Shown here one piece after another: positions 16,663 through 24,895 of a stretch of DNA of 35,260 nucleotides. The position numbers were made by a program, and so were the translations under genes. The notes under the pieces are model-generated. The model worked only from the letters and a program-made list of their open reading frames with translations. It had not been told where the DNA came from and did not search any database. Every line of letters starts with the position of its first letter. Position 1 is the first letter of the stretch. The stretch comes from Bacteroidales bacterium (lineage in GTDB: Bacteria > Bacteroidota > Bacteroidia > Bacteroidales > Bacteroidaceae), in NCBI GenBank assembly GCA_018064685.1, contig JAGHUS010000161.1, positions 1 through 35,260 of the forward strand, read 5' to 3'.

Positions 16663-18699
16663 ATGATTGTTTGTATTGCAGAGAAACCATCCGTAGCTAA
16701 GGATATAGCACGAGTGCTGGGAGCCAACTCTCAGCGCGACGGTTATATGGAGGGAAACGGATATCAGGTAACGTGGACTTTCGGTCACTTGTGCGAATTG
16801 AAGGAGCCACATGAATACTATCCTCAGTGGAAGCAATGGAGTCTGGGACAATTACCGATGATTCCGCCTCGTTTTGGCATTAAGCTTAAAGCTGACAAGG
16901 GTATCGAGAAGCAGTTTGGCATCATCGAGCGATTGATGCAAGCTGCCGACGGCATCGTAAACTGTGGTGATGCCGGTCAGGAGGGAGAGCTCATCCAACG
17001 ATGGGTGATGCAGAAGGCCAAGGCCAAGTGTCCGGTGAAGCGCTTGTGGATTTCCTCACTTACCGAGGAAGCCATCCGAGAGGGCTTTCAGAACCTGAAG
17101 GACCAAAGCGAATACCAGTCGCTCTACGAGGCGGGTCTGGCTCGTGCTATTGGTGACTGGACATTAGGCATGAATGCCACTCGCTTGTATACGCTTAAGT
17201 ACAGACAGGGACAAGGCCAGGTGCTTAGCATCGGACGTGTACAGACTCCAACGCTGGCCCTTATTGTGCGCCGTCAAGAGGAGATTGAGAATTTCGTCCC
17301 CCGTCAGTCCTGGGTACTTTCTACTCTCTATCGCGACGTTAAGTTCAGTGCCATCGCCCGCGACGAGGATGCTGAGGCCGAAGATGCGGCACAAGTGGCC
17401 GAAGCTGCCAAGGCCGGTAAGACGCAACGCTCAAAGGGTCCTATCTATAAGGCGGTGGAATACAATACGGAGGCGGAAGGAAAAGATGTGCTTGAATCGA
17501 TAAAAAACAACCTGTTCACCGTTATTTCTGTCAATAAGAAGAATGGTACAGAAGCATCTCCTCGTCTGTACGACTTGACGAGCTTGCAGGTGGATTGCAA
17601 CAAGAAGTTCGGTTTCTCGGCAGATACTACTCTGCAGCTCATCCAAAGCTTGTACGAGAAGAAGTTTACAACCTATCCACGTGTTGATACTACCTTCCTG
17701 CCTGATGATGTCTATCCCAAGTGTCCGCAGATCATGAATGGTCTTTTCTTGACCAAGTTCGCAGGGGTTCAGGTGTATGCTCCTCTTGTAAAGCCTTTGG
17801 GCGGAAAGGCGCTCAAAAAGTCGAAGAAGGTATTCGATAACTCAAAGGTTACTGATCACCATGCCATCATTCCCACGGGCGTGCAGCCCAATGGTTTGAG
17901 TGACATGGAACAAAAGGTATTCGATCTCGTTTCCCGCGCATTCATCGCAGCTTTTTACGATGACTGCAAGTTCGAAATGACAACCGTGATGGGTAAGGTG
18001 CCTCTGCAAAACGATTCTCAGCAAACCTCTTCCGAGCAAGACGAGACAAAGCCTCACATCTTGTTCCGTGCCACCTTCAAGCGTATTACAGACGAGGGCT
18101 GGAAGGTCGTCTTCAAGAAAACTGAGAGTGCAGATGTAACAAAAGCCTCTCCCCTTGGGGAGACGGGAGTGGGGGCTTCCAATCTTGGGGAGACGGGAGA
18201 CGGGGTCTTTCCATCCTTCGTCAAGGGTGAGAGTGGACCTCACACACCCACCCTCACTGAGAAGTGGACTTCGCCTCCTAAACCCTATACCGAAGCTACA
18301 TTGCTGCGTGCTATGGAGACGGCCGGCAAACTGGTGGAGAGCGAGGAGCTGCGTGATGCGTTGAAGGAGAATGGAATCGGACGCCCCAGTACGCGTGCTG
18401 CCATCATCGAGACACTCTTCCGCCGTCGTTACATCCGCAAGGAGAGAACCTCACTTTGGGCCACTCCTACAGGTGTGGAATTGATACATCTCATTCATGA
18501 GGAATTGCTAAAAAGTGCCGAATTGACCGGAAGATGGGAACGTAAGTTGCGACAGATAGAGCATCATGAATACGAGACGAAGCGATTTGTCGATGAACTC
18601 AAGCAAATGGTCAATGACATAGTACTGACGGTACTGGCTGACAATAGCAACCGTCATGTGCCTGTGACGGAAGAGGAAAAGAAAAAGAAGAAAAAGTAA
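16663..18699 (+). CDS. topB: DNA topoisomerase III with repeat-derived insertion
   Basis: This 678-residue type IA topoisomerase decatenates and relaxes DNA. The Toprim domain opens with CIAEKPSVAKDIARVLG and has DAGQEGELIQRW. The signature SIGRVQTPTLALI follows, and the active-site Tyr338 lies in KKFTTYPRVDTTFL. The C-terminus ends in a lysine run instead of zinc-finger repeats. Residues about 493-537 are unusual: a Gly/Thr/Pro-rich insert with LGETG repeated, whose DNA (18139-18273) contains the same palindrome as the intergenic repeats. Homologous sequence resumes at PKPYTEATLLRAM. The core motifs are intact, so the enzyme is probably active. Confidence 0.95.
   Translation: MIVCIAEKPSVAKDIARVLGANSQRDGYMEGNGYQVTWTFGHLCELKEPHEYYPQWKQWSLGQLPMIPPRFGIKLKADKGIEKQFGIIERLMQAADGIVNCGDAGQEGELIQRWVMQKAKAKCPVKRLWISSLTEEAIREGFQNLKDQSEYQSLYEAGLARAIGDWTLGMNATRLYTLKYRQGQGQVLSIGRVQTPTLALIVRRQEEIENFVPRQSWVLSTLYRDVKFSAIARDEDAEAEDAAQVAEAAKAGKTQRSKGPIYKAVEYNTEAEGKDVLESIKNNLFTVISVNKKNGTEASPRLYDLTSLQVDCNKKFGFSADTTLQLIQSLYEKKFTTYPRVDTTFLPDDVYPKCPQIMNGLFLTKFAGVQVYAPLVKPLGGKALKKSKKVFDNSKVTDHHAIIPTGVQPNGLSDMEQKVFDLVSRAFIAAFYDDCKFEMTTVMGKVPLQNDSQQTSSEQDETKPHILFRATFKRITDEGWKVVFKKTESADVTKASPLGETGVGASNLGETGDGVFPSFVKGESGPHTPTLTEKWTSPPKPYTEATLLRAMETAGKLVESEELRDALKENGIGRPSTRAAIIETLFRRRYIRKERTSLWATPTGVELIHLIHEELLKSAELTGRWERKLRQIEHHEYETKRFVDELKQMVNDIVLTVLADNSNRHVPVTEEEKKKKKK
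18139..18273 (+). repeat. Palindromic repeat copy in frame inside topB
   Basis: The 15-mer TCTCCCCTTGGGGAG at 18148-18162 is identical to the one at 176-190 in the intergenic cluster. A second partial copy (CTTGGGGAGACGGGAG) follows at about 18184. The segment keeps the reading frame and encodes a low-complexity peptide. Confidence 0.8.
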
Positions 18700-18751
18700 A
18701 ATCTTTCGTCTGACACAATAAAAGTCACTTTCGCGCGTTATATTATTAGGT

Positions 18752-20920
18752 ATGAAAGTATTGAAGTTTCTCTTTTTAGCCTTTGCGCTGGCCGCCATCT
18801 TGTGTGGCTGTGGCGCAGAAAGCAACGTCAAGAAGGGCGATGCCTTCTATGCTATTGGCGAATACTTTGATGCTGCTGCCGAATACAAGAAGGCTTACTC
18901 GCGCACGCCCACCAAGGATAAGGCAAAGCGAGGCGAGCGTGCATGGAAGATGGCTGAGTGCTACCGAAAGATAAACTATACGGCCAAAGCGCTTGGTGCC
19001 TATCAGAATGCTGTTCGCTATAAGTATGCCGACTCGATGGCTGTATTCTATCTGGCACAGATGCAGCATAAGTCGGGCGAATACAAGAATGCTGTCAAGA
19101 ACTATCAGCTCTTCCTCGATTCGGTGCCCGATAGTCAGGCAGCCCGACTGGGTATTCAGGGCTGTACGCAAGCTCAGATTTGGAAGAACAAACCTACACT
19201 TTATACCATCAAGAAGCAACCCATCTTCAATGCACGTCGAGCCGATTTCTCTCCCGTCTTGGCGGGTGATGAGTGGGATGAACTCTTCCTTACCACTACT
19301 CGTTCGCAGGCTACAGGCGATGAGATTAGTGGCATCACAGGTACCAAGAGCGCGGATATCTTTCATTCCAAGTTGGACGACAAGGGCAAATGGAGTCAGC
19401 CAGAGAAGTGCGAAGGTGAGGTCAATAGTGATTTTGACGAAGGAGTGTGCTGTTTCTCGCCCGATGGCAAGACTATGTATCTCACACGTTGTACGCACGA
19501 CCCTGACTATCCCCGTTATGCCGAGATATATACCAGTCAGCGTAGTGATGCATCGTGGAGCAAGCCACAGAAGTTGGAGATTTCTGCCGACACGCTCTCC
19601 AGCTATGCTCATCCCGCTGTCTCGCCCGATGGTCGTTGGCTTTATTTCGTGAGCAATATGCCCGGTGGAAAGGGTGGTCTTGATATCTGGCGCATCGCTA
19701 TTGGCGAAAACGGAATGGGTGGTGTGGAGAACGTGGATGCGTTGAACACCGAGGGCAATGAAATGTTCCCCACCTTCCGTCCTAATGGCGATCTTTATTT
19801 CTCGTCTGACGGGCATGTAGGCATGGGCGGTCTGGATCTCTTCTGTGCCAAGCGCGACACAACGGACAGGCGCAATGAGCGTTGGAAGATAGAGAACCTG
19901 AAGGTGCCAATGAACTCTGCCGGCGACGATTTCGGCATGACGTTCGAGGGACTTCACAATCGTGGCTTCTTCTCTTCCAACCGTGGTGATGGCCGTGGTT
20001 GGGATCATATCTACTCTTTCGAGTGTCCGGAGATACTGCAGACCGTGAAAGGATGGGTGTATGAGAAGGATGGCTATGAGTTGCCCAACGCACTTGTGTA
20101 TATGGTGGGCAACGATGGCACGAACCTCAAACTGAGTGTGCGTGGCGATGGCTCGTTCGAGCAGATCGTCAACCCCAATGTCGAATACGTCTTGTTGGGT
20201 ACCTGCAAGGGTTACCTCAATCACAAGGAGGAGTTGCGTGTGGACACCTCCAGTGTGAGCCGTGAGTTCGTCCTGCAGTTCCCGCTGTCAAGTCTTACGG
20301 CCCCGGTATTGGTGCGCAATGTCTTTTATGAGTTCGACAGTGCAGCCCTCACCGAGTCATCAACCCAAGCCCTCGATTCGCTTGTCGACCTGCTCAACGA
20401 GAACCCCAACATCACCATCGAGCTCTCCAGTCATTGTGACTACCGTGGTGCCGACGCCTATAACCTGCGTCTCTCGCAGCGACGTGCCGAGAGCGTTGTG
20501 AACTATCTCATCGACCACGGCATTGCCCGCGACCGTCTGACGCCTGTAGGTTATGGTGAGACGCGTCCGAAAGTCGTCACACGCAAGATGGCAGAGCGCA
20601 ATGCCTTCCTGCACGAAGGCGACACGCTCACCGAGGCGTTCATCCTGAGGTTGGAGGACAAGAATCTGCAAGAGATATGCAATGCCTTTAACCGTCGAAC
20701 CGAGTTCCGCGTGCTGCGCACTACATATGGTATGAACCTCTCCCCCGTACTGCCAGAAGAGAATACTCCCAACCTTCCCCAAGGGGATGCTCCTTCCCAC
20801 CTCATCCCCCAAGGGACTGCCCCCTCCCACCTTCCCCAAGGGGGAGGAGTAACCAATCCGCCTAACGAGGGTGAAAGAAACATAGAGCCCCCTCTAACTC
20901 CCCAAGGGGAGGACTCTTAG
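18752..20920 (+). CDS. PorE-like lipoprotein: TPR, beta-propeller, CRD, OmpA domains
   Basis: This 722-residue predicted outer-membrane lipoprotein has the domain order of PorE, a Porphyromonas type IX secretion component that binds peptidoglycan. The signal peptide ends at LCGC with likely lipidated Cys20. TPR-like repeats span about 25-150. A WD40/PD40-type propeller (about 165-435) has repeated blocks such as SPDGKTMYLTR, SPDGRWLYFVS and RPNGDLYFSS. A carboxypeptidase-regulatory-like fold spans about 445-520, and an OmpA domain begins at about 522 (FYEFDSAALTES, then LSQRRAESVVNYL and GYGETRP). The OmpA part has an extra C-terminal stretch ending in a Pro/Gly-rich tail (about 669-722) encoded by palindromic repeats. 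No other T9SS gene is next to it, so the T9SS link is inference from architecture. Confidence 0.85.
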   Translation: MKVLKFLFLAFALAAILCGCGAESNVKKGDAFYAIGEYFDAAAEYKKAYSRTPTKDKAKRGERAWKMAECYRKINYTAKALGAYQNAVRYKYADSMAVFYLAQMQHKSGEYKNAVKNYQLFLDSVPDSQAARLGIQGCTQAQIWKNKPTLYTIKKQPIFNARRADFSPVLAGDEWDELFLTTTRSQATGDEISGITGTKSADIFHSKLDDKGKWSQPEKCEGEVNSDFDEGVCCFSPDGKTMYLTRCTHDPDYPRYAEIYTSQRSDASWSKPQKLEISADTLSSYAHPAVSPDGRWLYFVSNMPGGKGGLDIWRIAIGENGMGGVENVDALNTEGNEMFPTFRPNGDLYFSSDGHVGMGGLDLFCAKRDTTDRRNERWKIENLKVPMNSAGDDFGMTFEGLHNRGFFSSNRGDGRGWDHIYSFECPEILQTVKGWVYEKDGYELPNALVYMVGNDGTNLKLSVRGDGSFEQIVNPNVEYVLLGTCKGYLNHKEELRVDTSSVSREFVLQFPLSSLTAPVLVRNVFYEFDSAALTESSTQALDSLVDLLNENPNITIELSSHCDYRGADAYNLRLSQRRAESVVNYLIDHGIARDRLTPVGYGETRPKVVTRKMAERNAFLHEGDTLTEAFILRLEDKNLQEICNAFNRRTEFRVLRTTYGMNLSPVLPEENTPNLPQGDAPSHLIPQGTAPSHLPQGGGVTNPPNEGERNIEPPLTPQGEDS

Positions 20921-20982
20921 TTGGATGGAAATATATCGCGCCAGCCTAATTATGAATTGTGAATTATGAATTATGAATTAAT
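20755..20982. repeat. Palindromic repeat cluster spanning the lipoprotein tail and the thyA leader
   Basis: Several palindromes lie in a row: TTCCCCAAGGGGA, ATCCCCCAAGGGA, TTCCCCAAGGGGGA and the exact CTCCCCAAGGGGAG at 20898-20911. The first four lie inside the coding sequence. After the stop the element continues through gcgccagcctaattat (about 20938-20953) into an AT-rich tail of gaattat units that ends 1-4 bp before the thyA ATG. Module order matches 893-1076. Confidence 0.85.
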
Positions 20983-21801
20983 ATGAAGCAATACCTCAAC
21001 CTACTACAGACAATCCTTGACGAAGGCGTCTTCAAAGGCGACCGTACCGGCACCGGCACCAAGAGTATATTCGGCCATCAGATGCGTTTCAACCTGCAAG
21101 AGGGCTTCCCTCTCTTAACCACCAAGAAGGTGCACTTGAAGAGCATCATCTACGAACTCTTGTGGTTCCTCGATGGCAACACTAATGCCAAGTGGCTGCA
21201 AGAGCGTGGTGTGCGCATCTGGAACGAATGGGCCGACCCCGAGACGGGCGACCTCGGCCATATCTATGGTTACCAGTGGCGCTCATGGCCTGACTACAAC
21301 GGCGGCTTCATCGACCAGATACAGCAGGCTGTGGATACCATCAAGAAGGATCCTAACTGCCGTCGCATCATCGTCTCGGCATGGAACGTGGCCGACCTCG
21401 ACAACATGAACCTGCCTCCTTGCCACGCCTTCTTCCAGTTCTACGTGGCTCCGCCCGCCACGCCCGGTGGCAAGGGCCGTCTCTCGCTGCAGCTCTACCA
21501 GCGCAGTGCCGACACGTTCCTCGGTGTACCCTTCAACATCGCCTCCTATGCCCTCCTCTGCATGATGATGGCACAGGTCTGCGATCTTGAGCCCGGCGAC
21601 TTCATCCATACTATGGGCGATACCCACATCTATACCAATCACATGGAACAGGTGCAGCTGCAGCTCAGCCGTGAGCCCCGACCACTGCCCAAGATGATTA
21701 TCAATCCCGAGGTCAAGAACATCTTCGACTTCAAGTACGAGGACTTCACCCTCGAAGGCTACGACCCTTGGCCCGCCATCAAGGGAGTGGTGTCGGTTTA
21801 A
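20983..21801 (+). CDS. thyA: Thymidylate synthase
   Basis: This 272-residue cytoplasmic enzyme methylates dUMP to dTMP using methylene-tetrahydrofolate. It has the expected start ([15 protein letters not shown]), RTGTGTKS, the active-site Cys147 in [12 protein letters not shown], and [22 protein letters not shown]. It is slightly longer than the usual 264 residues because of a Pro/Gly-rich loop (about 157-166, [10 protein letters not shown]) before the LYQRS block. The dihydrofolate reductase gene often found beside thyA is absent; an RNA methyltransferase gene follows 68 bp later. Its leader is the AT-rich tail of a repeat, so its promoter is either in that repeat or upstream of the lipoprotein gene. 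Confidence 0.97.
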   Translation: MKQYLNLLQTILDEGVFKGDRTGTGTKSIFGHQMRFNLQEGFPLLTTKKVHLKSIIYELLWFLDGNTNAKWLQERGVRIWNEWADPETGDLGHIYGYQWRSWPDYNGGFIDQIQQAVDTIKKDPNCRRIIVSAWNVADLDNMNLPPCHAFFQFYVAPPATPGGKGRLSLQLYQRSADTFLGVPFNIASYALLCMMMAQVCDLEPGDFIHTMGDTHIYTNHMEQVQLQLSREPRPLPKMIINPEVKNIFDFKYEDFTLEGYDPWPAIKGVVSV

Positions 21802-21869
21802 TAGCACACACATAATAAAGTAGGTATAAAACTTCATACTTCGAAATAACAACGAGCAAAAGTAGTAAT

Positions 21870-23297
21870 ATGGAACTGCCAAAGGATTTCTGTGATTTGA
21901 TGCGCCAGCAGTATGGCGATGAGGTGGCCGAGAGCCTCTTTGAGGGACTGTCGCAGGAACCTTCTGTGTCCATACGACTGAACCCAAAGAAAATTCATAA
22001 TTCACAATTCATAATGCATAATTGTCCGGCCAGCGTGAATGAAAATGGCGCCACGCCATCCGCCCCCTCTGCGCAGCCTAATTATGAATTATGCATTATG
22101 AATTATGAATTAGAAAAAGTCGCCTGGTGTCCCGATGCCTACTACCTCAACGAGCGGCCGGCCTTCACCTTCGACCCCCTCTTCCATGCCGGCGTCTACT
22201 ATGTGCAGGAAGCCTCGTCGATGTATCTGGCCGAGGTGCTGAGGAAATGGCTTCCCCAAACCCAGAAAAGGGGAGAACAAAGTGGGGGTACGCAACAATC
22301 ATCTCTCCCCCTTCAGGGGGCTGGGGGGTCTGCATCAGAGTGCAGTTCGGCCCTCGATCTCTGTGCTGCTCCTGGAGGCAAGAGCACCTTGCTTCGCAGC
22401 CTCCTGCCCGACGACTGTCTGCTGGTGAGCAACGAACCCATGCCGAAGCGAGCACAGGTGTTGGCAGAGAATATGACGAAGTGGGGACATCCCAACAGCA
22501 TCGTCACGCAGAACTATCCCGCCGATTTCACTTTCTTGTCCGATATGTTCGACCTCATCGTCACCGACGTTCCCTGCTCGGGCGAGGGTATGTTCCGCAA
22601 GGATGAGGGTGCCATACGCGACTGGAGCATGGAAAATGTAGATACGTGCTGGCGTCGTCAGCGGAGTATCCTTACCGACATTTGGCCCACATTGAAACCC
22701 GGTGGCCTGCTCGTCTACAGCACTTGCACCTTCAACCATTTCGAGGATGAAGACAACGTGGCATGGATAGCCGAACATCTTGGGGCAGAGGTGCTTGAAC
22801 AGCGTCATTTCTTCCCCGGACGCGATGCTGGCGAGGGTTTCTTCATTGCGGCATTACGCAAGCAGAAAGAAGATGTGGGTGAAGGTAAAGGCAAAGCGAA
22901 CGAGCCGGTACAGTCATTCTTGAGAGGTAAGATTCAGCGCAATATGAATGTGCTGCTTAATGGTGTGCCAAAACCCGAGAAGACGCCAAAGGGTGTTGTC
23001 CCTTCGCATGTCTTGGCCATGAGCACTAATCTATGGAATCCTGATACGCCCGAAGCTGTTGAGGCATCTGCCTATCCCCGCTACGAACTCACCTACGATG
23101 AGGCACTGGCCTATCTGCGTCGCGAAGCCCTGCGCATCGAGGCTCCACGCGGCATCGTGCTCGTCACCTTCAAGGGCGTGCCGTTGGGCTTTGTCAAGAG
23201 CGTGGGCAACCGTGCCAATAACCTCTACCCACAAGAGTGGCGCATTCGCACCACCTACACAACACCCTTCTGTTTGCTCTCTGGAAGAGAGGAATAA
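21870..23297 (+). CDS. NOL1/NOP2/Sun family RNA (cytosine-C5) methyltransferase, RsmF-like
   Basis: This 475-residue enzyme should make 5-methylcytosine in rRNA using S-adenosylmethionine. The SAM motif DLCAAPGGK lies at 163-171. The two cysteines of the family mechanism are Cys236 in DVPCSGEGMF and Cys286 in YSTCTFNHFEDEDN. A C-terminal RNA-binding region (about 390-475) follows. Two segments look inserted. Residues about 41-83 contain mirror-like peptides (IHNSQFIMHN and NYELCIMNYEL) from AT-rich repeats. Residues about 130-157 come from a GC palindrome. Conserved sequence flanks both, and they lie N-terminal to the catalytic core. The exact rRNA target is not readable; RsmF or an RsmB-like enzyme are the options. 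Confidence 0.9.
   Translation: MELPKDFCDLMRQQYGDEVAESLFEGLSQEPSVSIRLNPKKIHNSQFIMHNCPASVNENGATPSAPSAQPNYELCIMNYELEKVAWCPDAYYLNERPAFTFDPLFHAGVYYVQEASSMYLAEVLRKWLPQTQKRGEQSGGTQQSSLPLQGAGGSASECSSALDLCAAPGGKSTLLRSLLPDDCLLVSNEPMPKRAQVLAENMTKWGHPNSIVTQNYPADFTFLSDMFDLIVTDVPCSGEGMFRKDEGAIRDWSMENVDTCWRRQRSILTDIWPTLKPGGLLVYSTCTFNHFEDEDNVAWIAEHLGAEVLEQRHFFPGRDAGEGFFIAALRKQKEDVGEGKGKANEPVQSFLRGKIQRNMNVLLNGVPKPEKTPKGVVPSHVLAMSTNLWNPDTPEAVEASAYPRYELTYDEALAYLRREALRIEAPRGIVLVTFKGVPLGFVKSVGNRANNLYPQEWRIRTTYTTPFCLLSGREE
21990..22118. repeat. In-frame repeat insert with AT-rich inverted arms
   Basis: Left arm aattcataattcacaattc with its continuation, and right arm taattatgaattatgcatta with its continuation, are near reverse complements flanking a middle of about 55 bp. 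The right side begins with gcgcagcctaattat, a shortened form of the linker at about 975-985 and 20938-20953. The reading frame stays open across the whole element. Confidence 0.8.
22257..22343. repeat. In-frame GC palindrome insert in the RNA methyltransferase
   Basis: CTCTCCCCCTTCAGGGGG with GCTGGGGGGTCT beyond it, at about 22303-22330, belongs to the same palindrome class as 292-309 and 32264-32280. It encodes a Gln/Gly/Ser-rich peptide just before the SAM motif. Confidence 0.7.
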
Positions 23298-23417
23298 TGT
23301 CTTGACCATCGACGGGTGTCATCGTTGGCTGTGATACAAATTACCTCAAATCAATGCATTAATAGATTCGCAGAAAAGGCAAAAAGATATTTTTTTTGCT
23401 TTTTTTTCTTCATTTTG

Positions 23418-23449
23418 TTTGCAGATGCAAGTTTCAATGTGTATCTTTG
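23418..23449 (+). promoter_or_regulatory. Consensus Bacteroidetes promoter
   Basis: TTTG at 23418-23421, a 20-bp spacer, then TATCTTTG at 23442-23449. Both boxes match the phylum's primary sigma factor consensus (TTTG, about 20 bp, TAnnTTTG). Transcription should start near 23456, giving a leader of about 30 bases before the ATG at 23486. Confidence 0.8.
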
Positions 23450-23485
23450 CGCCTGTAATAATAAATAAGGTAAGAAGTAAACGGT

Positions 23486-24868
23486 ATGAAGAACTTACGA
23501 TTTATCACATTTTCCGCAATCCTTGCACTTTTCTCACTGTCCACATGGGCACAGAGCACAGAGGTGTGCTTACATGTTGCACCAGCTGATACCGCTGGCA
23601 TGCAAGTGTTCCTCTTCGAACTGGGTGACAATGACAACGAAGCTCCCATGGAGCGCGTTGACGGCACCACGCTGCGCCAGACGCTGAACGCCTCAGAGCA
23701 TGGCATGTACAGTATCGTCTACGTCAATGGTTCGGCGCAATACGCCACACCAGTCTTTTTTGACGGTCCGGCGCCCGCAGAAATCTCGATGCAGTTTATG
23801 GATGGTTGTCCCAAGTTGACGGCTTTGACCACAAGTAAGAAGAAGGCCGACAAGGAGCGTGTCGCACATGTCAACGCGCAACTCGACGCCATCTATGCCT
23901 TCAACCAGGTGTACTACAAGCAAAGCCGTGAGGTGTGGACCAAGGCGGCCAACATGACGCCCGACGACCTGCGCGCCATGCTCAAGGTGTATGACGAGGC
24001 ACAGCAGGCGCTGAACGGCAACAGCGAGGTGGGCGAGAACTTGAAGCAATACGTGGACGTATGGACCTATCTGCTCAAGCAGGAATGCGTGACGGTGTAT
24101 AACCGTTTCCATAACCAGCAGAGCAACAAGTTGGATGCGGCCAAAGAATTGGGAGTGACGGCTGCGCAGAAGTTGGACACCCCCATGGCACTCCTGCACC
24201 AGGCAGCCCTGAATGCAGCAGCACAAGACCTACCCAAGGGTACGCTGGGAGAGCGTATGGCCTACATCAACGAGCACTACAAGTGCGAACCCATGAAGAA
24301 GGGTGTGCAGCACATCGTAGCAGAGTCGTTCATTCGTGGATACAAGTTCGACAAGGGCTATCAGGAAGGCCTCAGCGTGTTGGAGGAGGCACACGAGAAA
24401 TATGGTCTTGACAACAAGTACATCGAGAAATTCCGCGAGCGCATTGCCGCCGTACCCGGTGCAGCCTTCCCCGACGTAGAACTGATTGACACGGACGGCA
24501 ACAAGGTAAGTCTGGCGCAGTTCAAGGGCAAGTACGTATACATCGACCTTTGGGCCTCATGGTGTGTACCCTGCTGCAAGGAGGTGCCTTTCTTGCAGGA
24601 GTTGGAGAAGTCGTTGCAGAATCCCAACGTAGCATTCGTCAGCATCTCCACCGACTCTACAGAGAAGCCCTGGCGCAGCCGTATGGAGCAACTCAAGATG
24701 CACGGCAACCAATGGCTCAACACCGATGGCAAACTTTGCGACAAGCTGAACGTGAGCGGTATTCCCCACTTCCTCATCTACGACAAGGAGGGCCACCTGC
24801 ACACCTACAGCGCTGCCCGCCCCTCAAGCGGTGAGCAACTGAAGGCGATATTGGAGGCACTGAAATAA
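23486..24868 (+). CDS. Secreted TlpA-like thioredoxin-fold protein
   Basis: This 460-residue exported protein is predicted to be a thiol-disulfide oxidoreductase. A signal peptide (about 1-23, ending STWAQS) is followed by a beta-rich N-terminal region that may be DUF4369-like, a helical middle part (about 115-310), and a C-terminal TlpA/AhpC-type thioredoxin domain (about 325-460). The active site is WCVPCC, with Cys360 and Cys363. A cis-Pro-like position in SGIPHFLIYDKEG fits the fold. It is the first gene after a strong promoter and sits 27 bp before the next gene, so it likely acts with that secreted protein or with the SusC/D group. No lipobox is visible. Confidence 0.9.
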   Translation: MKNLRFITFSAILALFSLSTWAQSTEVCLHVAPADTAGMQVFLFELGDNDNEAPMERVDGTTLRQTLNASEHGMYSIVYVNGSAQYATPVFFDGPAPAEISMQFMDGCPKLTALTTSKKKADKERVAHVNAQLDAIYAFNQVYYKQSREVWTKAANMTPDDLRAMLKVYDEAQQALNGNSEVGENLKQYVDVWTYLLKQECVTVYNRFHNQQSNKLDAAKELGVTAAQKLDTPMALLHQAALNAAAQDLPKGTLGERMAYINEHYKCEPMKKGVQHIVAESFIRGYKFDKGYQEGLSVLEEAHEKYGLDNKYIEKFRERIAAVPGAAFPDVELIDTDGNKVSLAQFKGKYVYIDLWASWCVPCCKEVPFLQELEKSLQNPNVAFVSISTDSTEKPWRSRMEQLKMHGNQWLNTDGKLCDKLNVSGIPHFLIYDKEGHLHTYSAARPSSGEQLKAILEALK

Positions 24869-24895
24869 GAACCCTAATTACAAACAAATAAATTT

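Noticed and set aside
18776..20224. Long minus-strand frame of 482 codons opposite the PorE-like gene
   Set aside because: The plus-strand product has a clear domain order, while this frame has no motif and follows the codon bias of the real gene in mirror.
21840..21869. Minus-strand -7 box (TACTTTTG) upstream of the RNA methyltransferase gene
   Set aside because: It points away from the gene and no minus-strand gene follows; probably chance.
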